The notes under the pieces: model-generated
Database searches by the model: none
Told to the model about the DNA's origin: nothing
Seen by the model: only the letters and a program-made list of their open reading frames with translations
Program-made: the position numbers and the translations under genes
Assembly: GCA_964539655.1 (NCBI GenBank)
Contig: CAZIJH010000005.1
Coordinates: forward strand, 20,686-84,685
DNA length: 64,000 bases
Source: CAZIJH01 sp964539655
Lineage (GTDB): Archaea; Aenigmatarchaeota; Aenigmatarchaeia; CG10238-14; SCSR01
Direction of reading: 5' to 3'
Shown here: one piece after another, positions 24,326 through 32,956 of the stretch
How positions within the stretch are numbered: position 1 is the first letter of the stretch
Layout of the letters: every line of letters begins with the position of its first letter

Positions 24326-24868
24326 TTATAGTTCTTCCAGCTTTGTCAGGATTGCAAAATTCAAAATCGAAAGTATTCCCATCACCATGAACAGGTTATT
24401 GAATCCGAAAAATTGCACTATGTAAACTCCGGACAGAGTTGCGATTCCCGATGCTACTGACGTAAGCAGGTCGTATATTCCGAAATGGAATCCGCGCTTT
24501 TTCTTCTCTGTTGATTCGCTGTACAATGCAAGGAAAGGTGAGAACATCACTCCCAGAGAAATTCCAGAAACGAATTCGAGCACGAGTATCTGGTATATGT
24601 CAGTCACGAAAATGTAAGCGAACGGTACCAGTATTGCGAGCGCCGATCCCATCAATATTAGTTTTCTTCTTCCGTGCTTGTCAGATATCTTTCCGCTGAG
24701 CGCGCCGAAAATTCCGGAAGTTGTGATGAATGTCGCATAGACGTAACCGATGTTGAGCAAGTCCTCTCCGCCTATGTCCTGTATGAAAACTACAAGCAGC
24801 GGTCCGAAAAGTCCGTTGAGAAAATAAAGAACGAATGATGCAGTTACCATCAGTTTAATGTTTCTCAT
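24326..24868 (-). CDS. Half-length major facilitator (six helices)
   Basis: A 180-residue protein made of six membrane helices, matching only the N-terminal half of an MFS transporter. The loop 2-3 motif A is well kept as GKISDKHGRRKLI. The frame stops cleanly at LEEL and the next gene begins six bases later, so there is no remnant of a second half. It might dimerise, or be a decayed transporter. It is the last gene of a minus-strand run behind alaS (10 bases between). Confidence 0.75.
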   Translation of the reverse strand: MRNIKLMVTASFVLYFLNGLFGPLLVVFIQDIGGEDLLNIGYVYATFITTSGIFGALSGKISDKHGRRKLILMGSALAILVPFAYIFVTDIYQILVLEFVSGISLGVMFSPFLALYSESTEKKKRGFHFGIYDLLTSVASGIATLSGVYIVQFFGFNNLFMVMGILSILNFAILTKLEEL

Positions 24869-24878
24869 TTTGTTTCAC

Positions 24879-26651
24879 TCATTCAAGAATTGCTTTTATT
24901 CTTCTGACACCCGCTGCGACGCTTTCTTCTTTTGTTATTTTGAATTTTCCGAGCTCACTTGTATTCTTGACATGGGGACCTCCACATATCTCAAATGAGA
25001 AATCCCCGATCGAATAAACCGAAACTTTTTCTCCATACTTCTGTTCGAACACCGCCTGCGCTCCTTTCTTCTTCGCTTCATCGACAGTAATCTCTTCCCT
25101 CTTCACGGATAGCGATTCTTTTATTTTCTTGTTGACAAGGTCCTCCACGTCCTTCAATTCCTTCTCGGTTAATTTTCTGTCAAAGTTAAAATCGAACCTG
25201 AGTCTTTCGGGCGTTATGTTCGAGCCTTTTTGTACGATATTTTTATTCTTCAAAATTATTCTCAAAGATTCCGCAAGCATGTGGGTGGCGGTGTGAAGCT
25301 TCGTTGTTTCTTCGGACGAATCGCTCAGTCCGCCTTTGAATTTTTTTTCAGCGCCGGTTCTGGAGAGATTCTGGTGTTTCTTGTACTCTTCCTCGAATCC
25401 CTTCTCATCGACTTCTATGCCTGCTTCTTTCCCGAGATCTTTCGTTATTTCTATCGGAAATCCGAAACTTTGGAAAAGAAGGAAAGCATTCTTGCCGTCG
25501 ATCTTTTTTGATTGCGAAGCGATCTGCTCGAATTTTTTAAGCCCGGTCTCCAAACTTTTCCAGAATTTTAATTCCTCTTTTTTCAGCTGTTCGAAGATGA
25601 AATCCTGATTTTTTACAAGATGAGGATAATTATTTTTGTGAATTTCTATCACGATTTTGACGAGCTCGCTCAAAAATTCTTTTTGTATCCCGATCAGTTT
25701 ACCATGCCTTATCGATCTTCTTATCAGTCTTCTCAGCACGTAGCCTTGGTCGACGTTGCTCGGCTCTATTTTTTCTGCGAGTACAAATGTTGATGCTCTG
25801 ATATGATCTGTGATAATTCTGATTGAAGTCTCTTCCTTCTCGTCGGGATTTTTTATTTGCGCAATTTTTTTAATCTTGCCAACAATTGGTTCAAACGTTG
25901 AGATCTCGAATACATTTTTCTTTCCTTGCAAAACAGCTGACGTTCTTTCGACTCCCATTCCAGTGTCGACATTTTTCTGTTTAAGCAATTCGAATTTTCC
26001 GTCCGGAGTCTTGTTGTATTGCATGAACACGTTGTTCCATATCTCGCAGTATTTTCCGCAGGAGCATCCGGGCTTGCAGTCTTTTCCGCATGGAGGCTTG
26101 CCAGTGTCGAAAAATATTTCGGTGTCGGGTCCGCAAGGTCCTGTTTCGCCGGCCGGCCCCCACCAATTGTCCTTCTTTGGAAGATAAAAAATTCTTTCTT
26201 CAGGGACTCCGGCACCCTTCCAGATGTCTGCGCTTTCTTCATCCCTCGGAGCGTCCTTGTCTCCTTCGAAAACTGTTACAGAAATTTTTTCCTTGTTCAA
26301 TCCCAGCCATTTTTTGTCGGTAAGAAATTCCCAGCTCCACTCGATCGCTTCCTTTTTGAAATAGTCTCCAAGCGACCAGTTACCAAGCATTTCGAAAAAT
26401 GTGAGATGGAAGTTGTCTCCTATTTCGTCTATGTCGTCGGTTCTCAAACATTTTTGCACGTTCGTGAGCCTTTTTCCGAGAGGATGCTTCTGCCCGAGCA
26501 GGAACGGGACGAGCGGGTGCATTCCCGCTGTCGTGAAAAGTACTGTCGGATCGTTTTCTGGTATAAGCGGAGAGTTTGGAATCTCTTTGTGAACTTTCTT
26601 CTTGAAAAATTCCATGTATTTCTTTTTCAGAGTGTCCGAGTCCAAAGTCAT
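24879..26651 (-). CDS. alaS: Alanyl-tRNA synthetase, short form without C-Ala domain
   Basis: A class II synthetase of 590 residues. The N-terminal core has FTTAGMHPLVPFLLG, HLTFFEMLGNWS and, later, GMGVERTSAVL. The editing domain has HTATH at about residue 453 and CGGPH at about 556, the four metal ligands. The protein ends there, so the C-Ala domain of usual 850-950-residue enzymes is missing. A cysteine-rich insert (PCGKDCKPGCSCGKYCEIW) lies before the motif 3 region. The N-terminus resembles bacterial rather than archaeal enzymes. ATG 26651. Confidence 0.93.
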   Translation of the reverse strand: MTLDSDTLKKKYMEFFKKKVHKEIPNSPLIPENDPTVLFTTAGMHPLVPFLLGQKHPLGKRLTNVQKCLRTDDIDEIGDNFHLTFFEMLGNWSLGDYFKKEAIEWSWEFLTDKKWLGLNKEKISVTVFEGDKDAPRDEESADIWKGAGVPEERIFYLPKKDNWWGPAGETGPCGPDTEIFFDTGKPPCGKDCKPGCSCGKYCEIWNNVFMQYNKTPDGKFELLKQKNVDTGMGVERTSAVLQGKKNVFEISTFEPIVGKIKKIAQIKNPDEKEETSIRIITDHIRASTFVLAEKIEPSNVDQGYVLRRLIRRSIRHGKLIGIQKEFLSELVKIVIEIHKNNYPHLVKNQDFIFEQLKKEELKFWKSLETGLKKFEQIASQSKKIDGKNAFLLFQSFGFPIEITKDLGKEAGIEVDEKGFEEEYKKHQNLSRTGAEKKFKGGLSDSSEETTKLHTATHMLAESLRIILKNKNIVQKGSNITPERLRFDFNFDRKLTEKELKDVEDLVNKKIKESLSVKREEITVDEAKKKGAQAVFEQKYGEKVSVYSIGDFSFEICGGPHVKNTSELGKFKITKEESVAAGVRRIKAILE

Positions 26652-26699
26652 AATTAAACTTGTCCCGCAAAAACTATTAACTTTTAATTTTCGCTCGTT

Positions 26700-27938
26700 T
26701 CACATTCCCAAAGCGGATATCGCAAGCGGATTCAGCCCGGTGAAGAACAGGAACGATGGTACGAGCAGTATTCCCATGCACGTGCTTCTCCTGATTTCCA
26801 GATAGTTTGATGCCAATCCGATCGCCGTCGAAACAGTCAGTACCAAAATTCCTTCGAAATTCGTTACGAAAAAAACCATGAGCGAGATGAAAATTATTAT
26901 CGAAAGCGAAACTAGCTTGTAATTCATCTTTGCAAGAATCTGCGGGACCCTCTTTCCGAGATAGAGAGTTGCTATTACGGACAATCCGGAAACGAATACC
27001 ATCACCCCTACAAAACTCAGAACATTTTCAAAACTTATTTCTCCCATCAGTTTTTCAATCGCGACCGACGCGCCGGATCTGGGATTGTTGACCAAGTACA
27101 GAGAATTTAGCGAGAAAACTTCGTTCGCCATGTTTATGCTTGAAAGAGACACGAGGAACGATCTGGCTTCCGACATGCCTCCCATGTACTGCGCCATTGC
27201 CGCGGCCTGCGACACTCCCAATGCTGGAAGGAATCCGACCGCTATCCCTGCAAGCGATCCTAGAATTATTGATTTCGCGAAATTCATTTTGGAAATTTTT
27301 ATTTGCGAATCCATTTCCTGTTCGGGTATTTTGCTCTTCTGTCCCAGGCTTGTGATCAGGCTGCTGACACCGAACAATCCGGAGAGGGCGGGGAACAGAA
27401 TATTTTCCTGGTTAACGAGAGGCGAGTTCAGGGCAACCATGCCGAAAATTCCGGACACCAGAATTATGAAAAATGCTGAAATTATTTTTCTCATTCCTTT
27501 CTCGGAGACTATCATCATAAGCATCGTCGCGCCTATCAGGTACGGTACATAAGGTCTCGATATCTCGTAAAGCGTTGTGAAATGGTTTGACAGAAGAAGG
27601 ATTGTCGCGATTGAAACGATTAGTGAAATTATTCCGCTTATAGCCGTGATCCTTATCGCTTCGTATCCTCTTCCCTCGAAAAGTATCCTGTGCCCTGGAA
27701 GGACCGAAAGGGCAGTGTCTGCTTCCGGCGCGCCGAGAAAAATGCTCGGGATGAACGAGACGAAAATTTGGGAGACGGACGTAGAAACTATGAGAACTGC
27801 GAGCGCGAAGGGGTCGCTAGTTAGGAACGGGGCGGAGAGGAGAAGCGGAATCAATGTGTTTACATGGAGTCCGGGAACTAGGCCAGTTGCAATTCCGATG
27901 CAGATTCCAAGCAAGGAGAAAATAACAAGCTCGATCAT
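26700..27938 (-). CDS. TctA-like (tripartite tricarboxylate) membrane protein, archaeal type
   Basis: A 412-residue protein with ten or more helices. The opening GIATGLVPGLHVNTLIP and later LGSLAGIAVGFLPALGVSQAAAMAQYMGG are the duplicated glycine-rich motifs of the TctA family, in the archaeal branch that lacks TctB/TctC partners. Those proteins are commonly annotated as transporters, but substrate and mechanism are not established. No binding protein is nearby. ATG 27938 overlaps the stop of the preceding OB-fold gene by four bases (ATGA), so the two are coupled. Confidence 0.82.
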   Translation of the reverse strand: MIELVIFSLLGICIGIATGLVPGLHVNTLIPLLLSAPFLTSDPFALAVLIVSTSVSQIFVSFIPSIFLGAPEADTALSVLPGHRILFEGRGYEAIRITAISGIISLIVSIATILLLSNHFTTLYEISRPYVPYLIGATMLMMIVSEKGMRKIISAFFIILVSGIFGMVALNSPLVNQENILFPALSGLFGVSSLITSLGQKSKIPEQEMDSQIKISKMNFAKSIILGSLAGIAVGFLPALGVSQAAAMAQYMGGMSEARSFLVSLSSINMANEVFSLNSLYLVNNPRSGASVAIEKLMGEISFENVLSFVGVMVFVSGLSVIATLYLGKRVPQILAKMNYKLVSLSIIIFISLMVFFVTNFEGILVLTVSTAIGLASNYLEIRRSTCMGILLVPSFLFFTGLNPLAISALGM

Positions 27939-28339
27939 TCAGAGCCATCACCGAAAAATTTTATGTCGCTTTTCTTGCGCGGAATTATCTGCAAGTTGCC
28001 TTTGTATTCGTCGACTGTTCCCTTGACCGAGATTGTCCTCCCCTTCACGAATTCCGAGTCGTCCTCGAATGACTTCATCACGTTAGAAAATATCGTCACG
28101 TCAGTCTTCTTTTCCCCGTCGGAAATTTTAAGAAACATGTGGCCGCTCTTTGATTTCTGCTTCGAAACTATTGTTCCGTAGACCGACACGATTTTGCCTA
28201 CGGAATCCGTGCCCAATTCGCTGACTTCAGTCTTCTCGGGACCGCGCTGCAACGAGAGGAAATACAATGCAGAAAGTCCGATCACCGAAAATACGATCGA
28301 TATTATCGCCAATTTCCTGTTGGTAATTTCGCCGAGCAT
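27935..28339 (-). CDS. Membrane-anchored OB-fold protein
   Basis: A 134-residue protein. Residues 10-28 form a membrane anchor, followed by a domain of about 100 residues. The strands (VGKIVSVYGTIVSK, GHMFLKISDG, DVTIFS, ISVKGTVDEYKGNLQIIP) follow the nucleic-acid-binding OB fold of the tRNA_anti/YhcR type. Its location outside or at the membrane is inferred from the anchor. It sits between ileS and the TctA-like gene in one minus-strand run. Its function is not known. Confidence 0.72.
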   Translation of the reverse strand: MLGEITNRKLAIISIVFSVIGLSALYFLSLQRGPEKTEVSELGTDSVGKIVSVYGTIVSKQKSKSGHMFLKISDGEKKTDVTIFSNVMKSFEDDSEFVKGRTISVKGTVDEYKGNLQIIPRKKSDIKFFGDGSE

Positions 28340-28395
28340 ATTTCGAAGTTGCAGAAAGAACGTAGAAATTGTCTTACAACTTACTTCGGTGGTAA

Positions 28396-31287
28396 TTAAA
28401 TTTTATCGAACGCGATTTCTATTATTTTGTTTTCGAATTTCAGGCTGTCCTTTATTTTTCCTTTCAGCGGACCGATTTCAATCCTTTTTGCGCCGACTTC
28501 CTTCGCAATCTCTTTGGAAATTCTCGAAATATATTTCGAAGTTTTTTCGTCCGAACTGAGCGTGAGAAATATCCCGTCTTCCACCTTGAATCCGTTCTTC
28601 TTTCTCGTGTCCTGCACAAGTCTTACAAGTTCTCTGATCATCGCTTCGTTCAGCAGGAATTCGTCGAGCGTCTTGTCGAGATACAGCTTTCCGAAGTTCC
28701 CGGCAACTTCCGTATAGTCACCTTTCGGTTTTTCAGTCGAGAATCTCACGCGTTTAACGTTGCACATTCTCGTGAGAACCTCGTTGAGATCTTTGGTCGC
28801 CGCCTGCACGTTTTTCGATTTTGAAACGATCACTATTTCGTGCAACGGCCATCTCAATTTTATTCCCGCAGCCTGCCTTGCGGCCTGGGCTGACTCGAAT
28901 ACGTTTCTCACAACAATCATTTCGTCTTCAAGTTTCTTATCGATTAGTTTTTTGTCGGCTTTTGGAAAAATTTCCATGTGGACAGACTCTTCGGATTTCA
29001 CAAATTTCTTTACTATTGTTTGGTGTATCTCTTCTGCCACGAACGGGCAAAATGGCGCAAGAAGTCTCGATAGGATTCTTACTGTCTCGACCAAGGTATA
29101 GAATGCAGCATTTTTGTCCTTGCCTTCGTATCCTGTCCATACTCTGTCTCTGATTAATTTCACATACCATCTCGAGAAGTCGTTCAAAATGAAATCAATA
29201 ATTTCCTGCGCAGATTTTTCCGCATGGTATTCGCTGTTGTATTTCGAGCATCTTTCTGTCAGGGAATTTAATTTAGAAATGAGCCACCTGTCCTCCGTCT
29301 TCAATCCCAGTTTGCTTCCCCTGCCGGTAACGTATGTCTCGACGAATTTGAAAACATTTCTCAGAACTACGAACGATTTCGCGATTTCGTCCATGTTCTC
29401 AGGCTTGTAGAAATAATCGTCCCATGGCGCGCCGGACAGGAAAAAGAATCTTGTGACGTCCCTTCCGTATTTTTGCACGAGGCTTTCCGGATCGATTATG
29501 TTTCCTTTGCTTTTCGACATTTTGGATCCGTGTATGTCCAGAACGAAGCCGTGATACAGTACGTTTTCGAACGCTCTTCTGCCGAAGGTGATAACCGAAG
29601 TTATCATCATTGAGTTCCACCATCCGCGTATCTGGTCCGGCCCTTCTAAAACGAAATCAGCAGGCCACAGCTTGTTGAAAAGTTTTTTGTCATTGACATA
29701 ATTCAGGGAAGCCCATGGAGCCACACCAGCATCGAACCAAACGTCGAGAACATCGGGCACTCTTCTCATCTGTCCCTTGCATTTTTTGCACGGAATAATT
29801 ACCTGATCTATGTACGGCTTGTGCAGATCTTTAGGCGGATTTTTCAATTCCTTTCTCGATCCGATCACTTTTGTCTCTCCGCATTTCTCGCATATCCATA
29901 TGGGCAGCGGAATTCCCCAGTATCTCTGTCTCGATATCGGCCAGTCTCCCAAACTTTCCAGCCAGTTGTGGAATCTTTCCCCGGCCCATTTAGGAACCCA
30001 GTTTACTTTCTTGTTTTCTGAAATCATCTTGTCCCTGATTTTTGTGACCCTGAAGAACCATTGCGGGACGGCAATCTGCAAAAGCGGGCTGCTGCATCTC
30101 CAGCAGAACGGATACTCGTGCTCGATCGTCTCTTCGTGCAGGATTGCATTTTTGTTTTTCAATTCCTCGATTAGCAATTTGTCGGCATCCTTGACGTACA
30201 TGCCTGAAAACTTTCCGGACTTTTCGTCGTATGTCCCGTCCATCTTCACGTGAGAAATTATCGGGAGATTGTTTTCTGTCCCTGCCTTGAAATCTTCCTG
30301 CCCGTGTCCCGGCGCTGTGTGAACTAGTCCTGTTCCGTCTTCCATAGTTACGAACTGGTCGCCCATGATAATCCTGTGGCCGTTCTTCAAATCTTTCAGA
30401 TAAGCGAAAATGTCCGACAGAGGATGCTCGTAATTCAGTCCCTCCAGTTTCCTTCCTTTGAAAGTCTCGATTATTTCGTAGTCCGTGATTTCTGATTTCT
30501 TCATCACCGGATCCAAAAGTTTCGCTGCTAAAATCAGGAAATTGTTTCCGGTTTTAATTTTCACGTAGTCCGCATCGGATTTCGCCATGACTCCTGTATT
30601 CGCAGGCAGAGTCCACGGTGTCGTCGTCCAGACTACAAGGTACTCGTTGTTCTTTCCTTTGACTTTAAATTTTACAAAAATGGACGGATCTTTCGCAGCA
30701 TGGTGCTCGATTTCGTTGTACGCGACGGCGGTCTCGCAATGGCTGCAAACATGCACCGGATATTCTCCCTTGAACAGGAAACTCTTTTTGTAGCCTTCCT
30801 GGAATGTCATCCACGCGCCTTCGATGTACTCGTTGCTGAGAGTCAGGTAAGGATTTTTCCAATCCATCCACACTCCCAGATTAACAAATTGGCCGTTCAT
30901 GACGTCTACGAATTCCGTCGCGAATTTCCTGCACTCGTTGTTGAAATTTTCGACTCCAAATTTTTCTATGTCCTTCTTAGTCTTGAATCCGAGTTTCTTC
31001 TCGACTTTGTTTTCGATCGGCAATCCATGAGTGTCGTATCCCGGCTGGTCCCACACGTTGAATCCCTGCATCCTGAAAAATCTTATGTAAAAATCCTTCA
31101 GGATTTTGTTGAGCGCGGTTCCCATGTGGATGTTGCCTGTCGCGTACGGAGGCCCGTCCAAAAAGAAGAATTTCTTGCCGTTTTTGTTTTTCAATTTCGC
31201 CTTCTGGTAAATTTTCTTCTCTTCCCAGAATTTCAGCGTGTCGACTTCCCTTTCCAAGACCGGTTTTTCAGAACTAGCGCTTGTCAT
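28396..31287 (-). CDS. ileS: Isoleucyl-tRNA synthetase
   Basis: A class I synthetase of 963 residues. The HIGH motif is HMGT in DGPPYATGNIHMGT and the second signature is KMSKS (HGSKMSKSKGNI). The editing domain (VVWTTTPWTLPANTG) and the anticodon-binding C-terminal part (PVRWPLHEIV-like, here LRWPLHEIVIV) are present. The EKPVLEREVDTLKFWEEKKIYQK start matches the archaeal/eukaryotic group. ATG 31287. It leads a minus-strand run of five genes ending with the half MFS, so translation genes and membrane proteins are mixed. Confidence 0.96.
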   Translation of the reverse strand: MTSASSEKPVLEREVDTLKFWEEKKIYQKAKLKNKNGKKFFFLDGPPYATGNIHMGTALNKILKDFYIRFFRMQGFNVWDQPGYDTHGLPIENKVEKKLGFKTKKDIEKFGVENFNNECRKFATEFVDVMNGQFVNLGVWMDWKNPYLTLSNEYIEGAWMTFQEGYKKSFLFKGEYPVHVCSHCETAVAYNEIEHHAAKDPSIFVKFKVKGKNNEYLVVWTTTPWTLPANTGVMAKSDADYVKIKTGNNFLILAAKLLDPVMKKSEITDYEIIETFKGRKLEGLNYEHPLSDIFAYLKDLKNGHRIIMGDQFVTMEDGTGLVHTAPGHGQEDFKAGTENNLPIISHVKMDGTYDEKSGKFSGMYVKDADKLLIEELKNKNAILHEETIEHEYPFCWRCSSPLLQIAVPQWFFRVTKIRDKMISENKKVNWVPKWAGERFHNWLESLGDWPISRQRYWGIPLPIWICEKCGETKVIGSRKELKNPPKDLHKPYIDQVIIPCKKCKGQMRRVPDVLDVWFDAGVAPWASLNYVNDKKLFNKLWPADFVLEGPDQIRGWWNSMMITSVITFGRRAFENVLYHGFVLDIHGSKMSKSKGNIIDPESLVQKYGRDVTRFFFLSGAPWDDYFYKPENMDEIAKSFVVLRNVFKFVETYVTGRGSKLGLKTEDRWLISKLNSLTERCSKYNSEYHAEKSAQEIIDFILNDFSRWYVKLIRDRVWTGYEGKDKNAAFYTLVETVRILSRLLAPFCPFVAEEIHQTIVKKFVKSEESVHMEIFPKADKKLIDKKLEDEMIVVRNVFESAQAARQAAGIKLRWPLHEIVIVSKSKNVQAATKDLNEVLTRMCNVKRVRFSTEKPKGDYTEVAGNFGKLYLDKTLDEFLLNEAMIRELVRLVQDTRKKNGFKVEDGIFLTLSSDEKTSKYISRISKEIAKEVGAKRIEIGPLKGKIKDSLKFENKIIEIAFDKI

Positions 31288-31416
31288 AAAAACACCTTAG
31301 TGATTGCAGTATAAAGATTTAGCGGAAAATTTTCAGTCAATCCGGCAATGCACCACAATCACTGAAAGAAAGTTCGTGACGAGAATATTTAAGGTTGTTT
31401 GCTTGAAATTTATAAT

Positions 31417-31986
31417 ATGTCGGATGCGTTGTTCCATTTCACATTCCCGTTTCTCGCGATAATGGCGACGGGCCTGAAGATGAAGCATAGGATAATCGTC
31501 GCGACTATTCTTGCTCTTCTCGCGGTCTCGCTTGACGTTGATCATTTTTTCGGGATGGTTGCACGCGGGACTTTTCACAATGTCTTTGTCACGCTGCTTC
31601 TGCCGATAGCGATTTTCCTGGTTGCTCTGAAATTTGAAAAGAAAGGAAACTTTTGGAAGACTGTCGCGCTGATGACCGCACTTGTCCTCTTCAGCCATCC
31701 GATGGTTGATCTGTTTGTCGGCAGCGCGGGAGTAAAGATATTTTATCCATTTTCCACAGAAAGCTATCTGTTCAATTTCATAAGGGTGCCGATAACTCTC
31801 CCGGACGGCTTTGTCGCGAGCATTGTCAGCTCGGAAGGGATTGGAATGTCGATTTTTGTCATTTTTATTTTCGGAGTGATTTTTGTCGAGGACTTTGTCA
31901 GGATACTTACGCACACGAAGCGTCCCGAGGCTGCTTTTGAAAAAACGATGATCAAGGAACAGAGAAAAATCAAGAAGGAATTCTAA
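31417..31986 (+). CDS. Membrane metal-dependent hydrolase-like protein
   Basis: A 189-residue membrane protein. Motifs at helix ends are FHFTFPF, SLDVDHF, ARGTFHN and LFSHPMVDLF. These histidines and aspartates follow the DUF457/YdjM pattern of predicted membrane hydrolases, as in the gene at 5349, though the two are not obviously close copies. The tail is lysine-rich and cytoplasmic. ATG 31417 is chosen over the TTG at 31399; an ATTTAA at 31388-31393 is a possible TATA box. Confidence 0.65.
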   Translation: MSDALFHFTFPFLAIMATGLKMKHRIIVATILALLAVSLDVDHFFGMVARGTFHNVFVTLLLPIAIFLVALKFEKKGNFWKTVALMTALVLFSHPMVDLFVGSAGVKIFYPFSTESYLFNFIRVPITLPDGFVASIVSSEGIGMSIFVIFIFGVIFVEDFVRILTHTKRPEAAFEKTMIKEQRKIKKEF

Positions 31987-31999
31987 TCCCACTTTAATG

Positions 32000-32009
32000 T
32001 ATTTAAACC
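32000..32009 (+). promoter_or_regulatory. TATA box before the AbrB-racemase gene
   Basis: The sequence tatttaaacc predicts a transcript start near 32030, just before an ATG at 32041 that is in another frame from the fusion gene. This geometry bears on which start codon is used. Confidence 0.45.
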
Positions 32010-32086
32010 ATAAGCGCTCTTTAATTGAATAGTGAACAAAATGAAGGGTGAAAATAAAATTGGTGGTTTAGTTTGGGAAGGTAATT

Positions 32087-32956
32087 TTGTTCACCTCGAG
32101 TGCCATTTCTAAAATTGATCCTAAAGGTAGGATTGTCGTCCCAATAAACATGAGGGCAAGTTTGAACTTGATTGAAGGTTCCAAGGTAAGACTGGTAGCT
32201 ACTAAAGGTAACCTATCCGTATTTCCGATTTACAATAATTACAAAAATTTCTCGACAAGAAAGACGATAGGCATTCTCGGCGGCATGGGTCCGGAAGCAA
32301 GTGCCGATATGTATAGCAAAATAATCAGGTTTTGTCAATTAAAATACAAAGCCAGACTGGACGAAGACTATCCGCCGATGGTGATTTACAATCTTCCTGC
32401 TCCTCAGATGATAAACGGCGTAAAGGACGAAGAAAGACTTTTGTACGCATTGATCGAGGGAATTGGAAAACTTGAAAATGCAGGCGCTGATTTTATAGTC
32501 ATAGCATGCAATACGGTCCACTACTTCTTGCCAAAATTAAAAGAATTTTCAAAAGTTCCGATATTGAGCATAATCGAAGAAGTGTCAAAAAGGGTAAAGA
32601 AATCCAGATTTAAGAAAGTTGGATTGCTTGCAACTGAAACTACTGTAAAAGAGAATCTCTATAAAAATGAGCTTGACAAATATGGCATAGAACAGATGGT
32701 TCCGGATGACAAGTCTCAAGAAAAAGTACAAAAAATAATACGCGATGTGATTGCTGGAGATATGAAACGTGAAAATGTGACATTATTAAAATCGATAATT
32801 AGGAAATTTAAGATAGACGGATCAGAGGCTGTTATTTTGGGCTGTACCGATTTGCCTATAATTTTAAACGAAAACAATTCTAATATAGTAATCTTTGACA
32901 GTACAAATATTCTATCAGAGGTTGCGACAGACTTTGCATATGGTGATTGCATATGA
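32087..32956 (+). CDS. AbrB/SpoVT-type domain fused to aspartate/glutamate racemase
   Basis: A 289-residue protein. Residues 5-45 (SAISKIDPKGRIVVPINMRASLNL) are a swapped-hairpin AbrB DNA-binding domain. Residues 60-289 are an Asp/Glu racemase: GILGGMGPEAS opens it, the catalytic cysteines are in IACNTVH and LGCTDLP, both kept. The racemase interconverts L- and D-aspartate or related acids without a cofactor. The frame opens only at 32072, so the start is TTG 32087 or ATT 32084. An ATG at 32041 with a good promoter opens a different frame ending at 32112. It overlaps hisS by four bases (ATGA). Confidence 0.8.
   Translation: MFTSSAISKIDPKGRIVVPINMRASLNLIEGSKVRLVATKGNLSVFPIYNNYKNFSTRKTIGILGGMGPEASADMYSKIIRFCQLKYKARLDEDYPPMVIYNLPAPQMINGVKDEERLLYALIEGIGKLENAGADFIVIACNTVHYFLPKLKEFSKVPILSIIEEVSKRVKKSRFKKVGLLATETTVKENLYKNELDKYGIEQMVPDDKSQEKVQKIIRDVIAGDMKRENVTLLKSIIRKFKIDGSEAVILGCTDLPIILNENNSNIVIFDSTNILSEVATDFAYGDCI

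Noticed and set aside
31333..31992. 219-codon minus-strand frame opposite the membrane hydrolase
   Set aside because: The plus strand encodes a membrane protein with conserved H/D motifs; the minus frame is a lysine/arginine-rich shadow.
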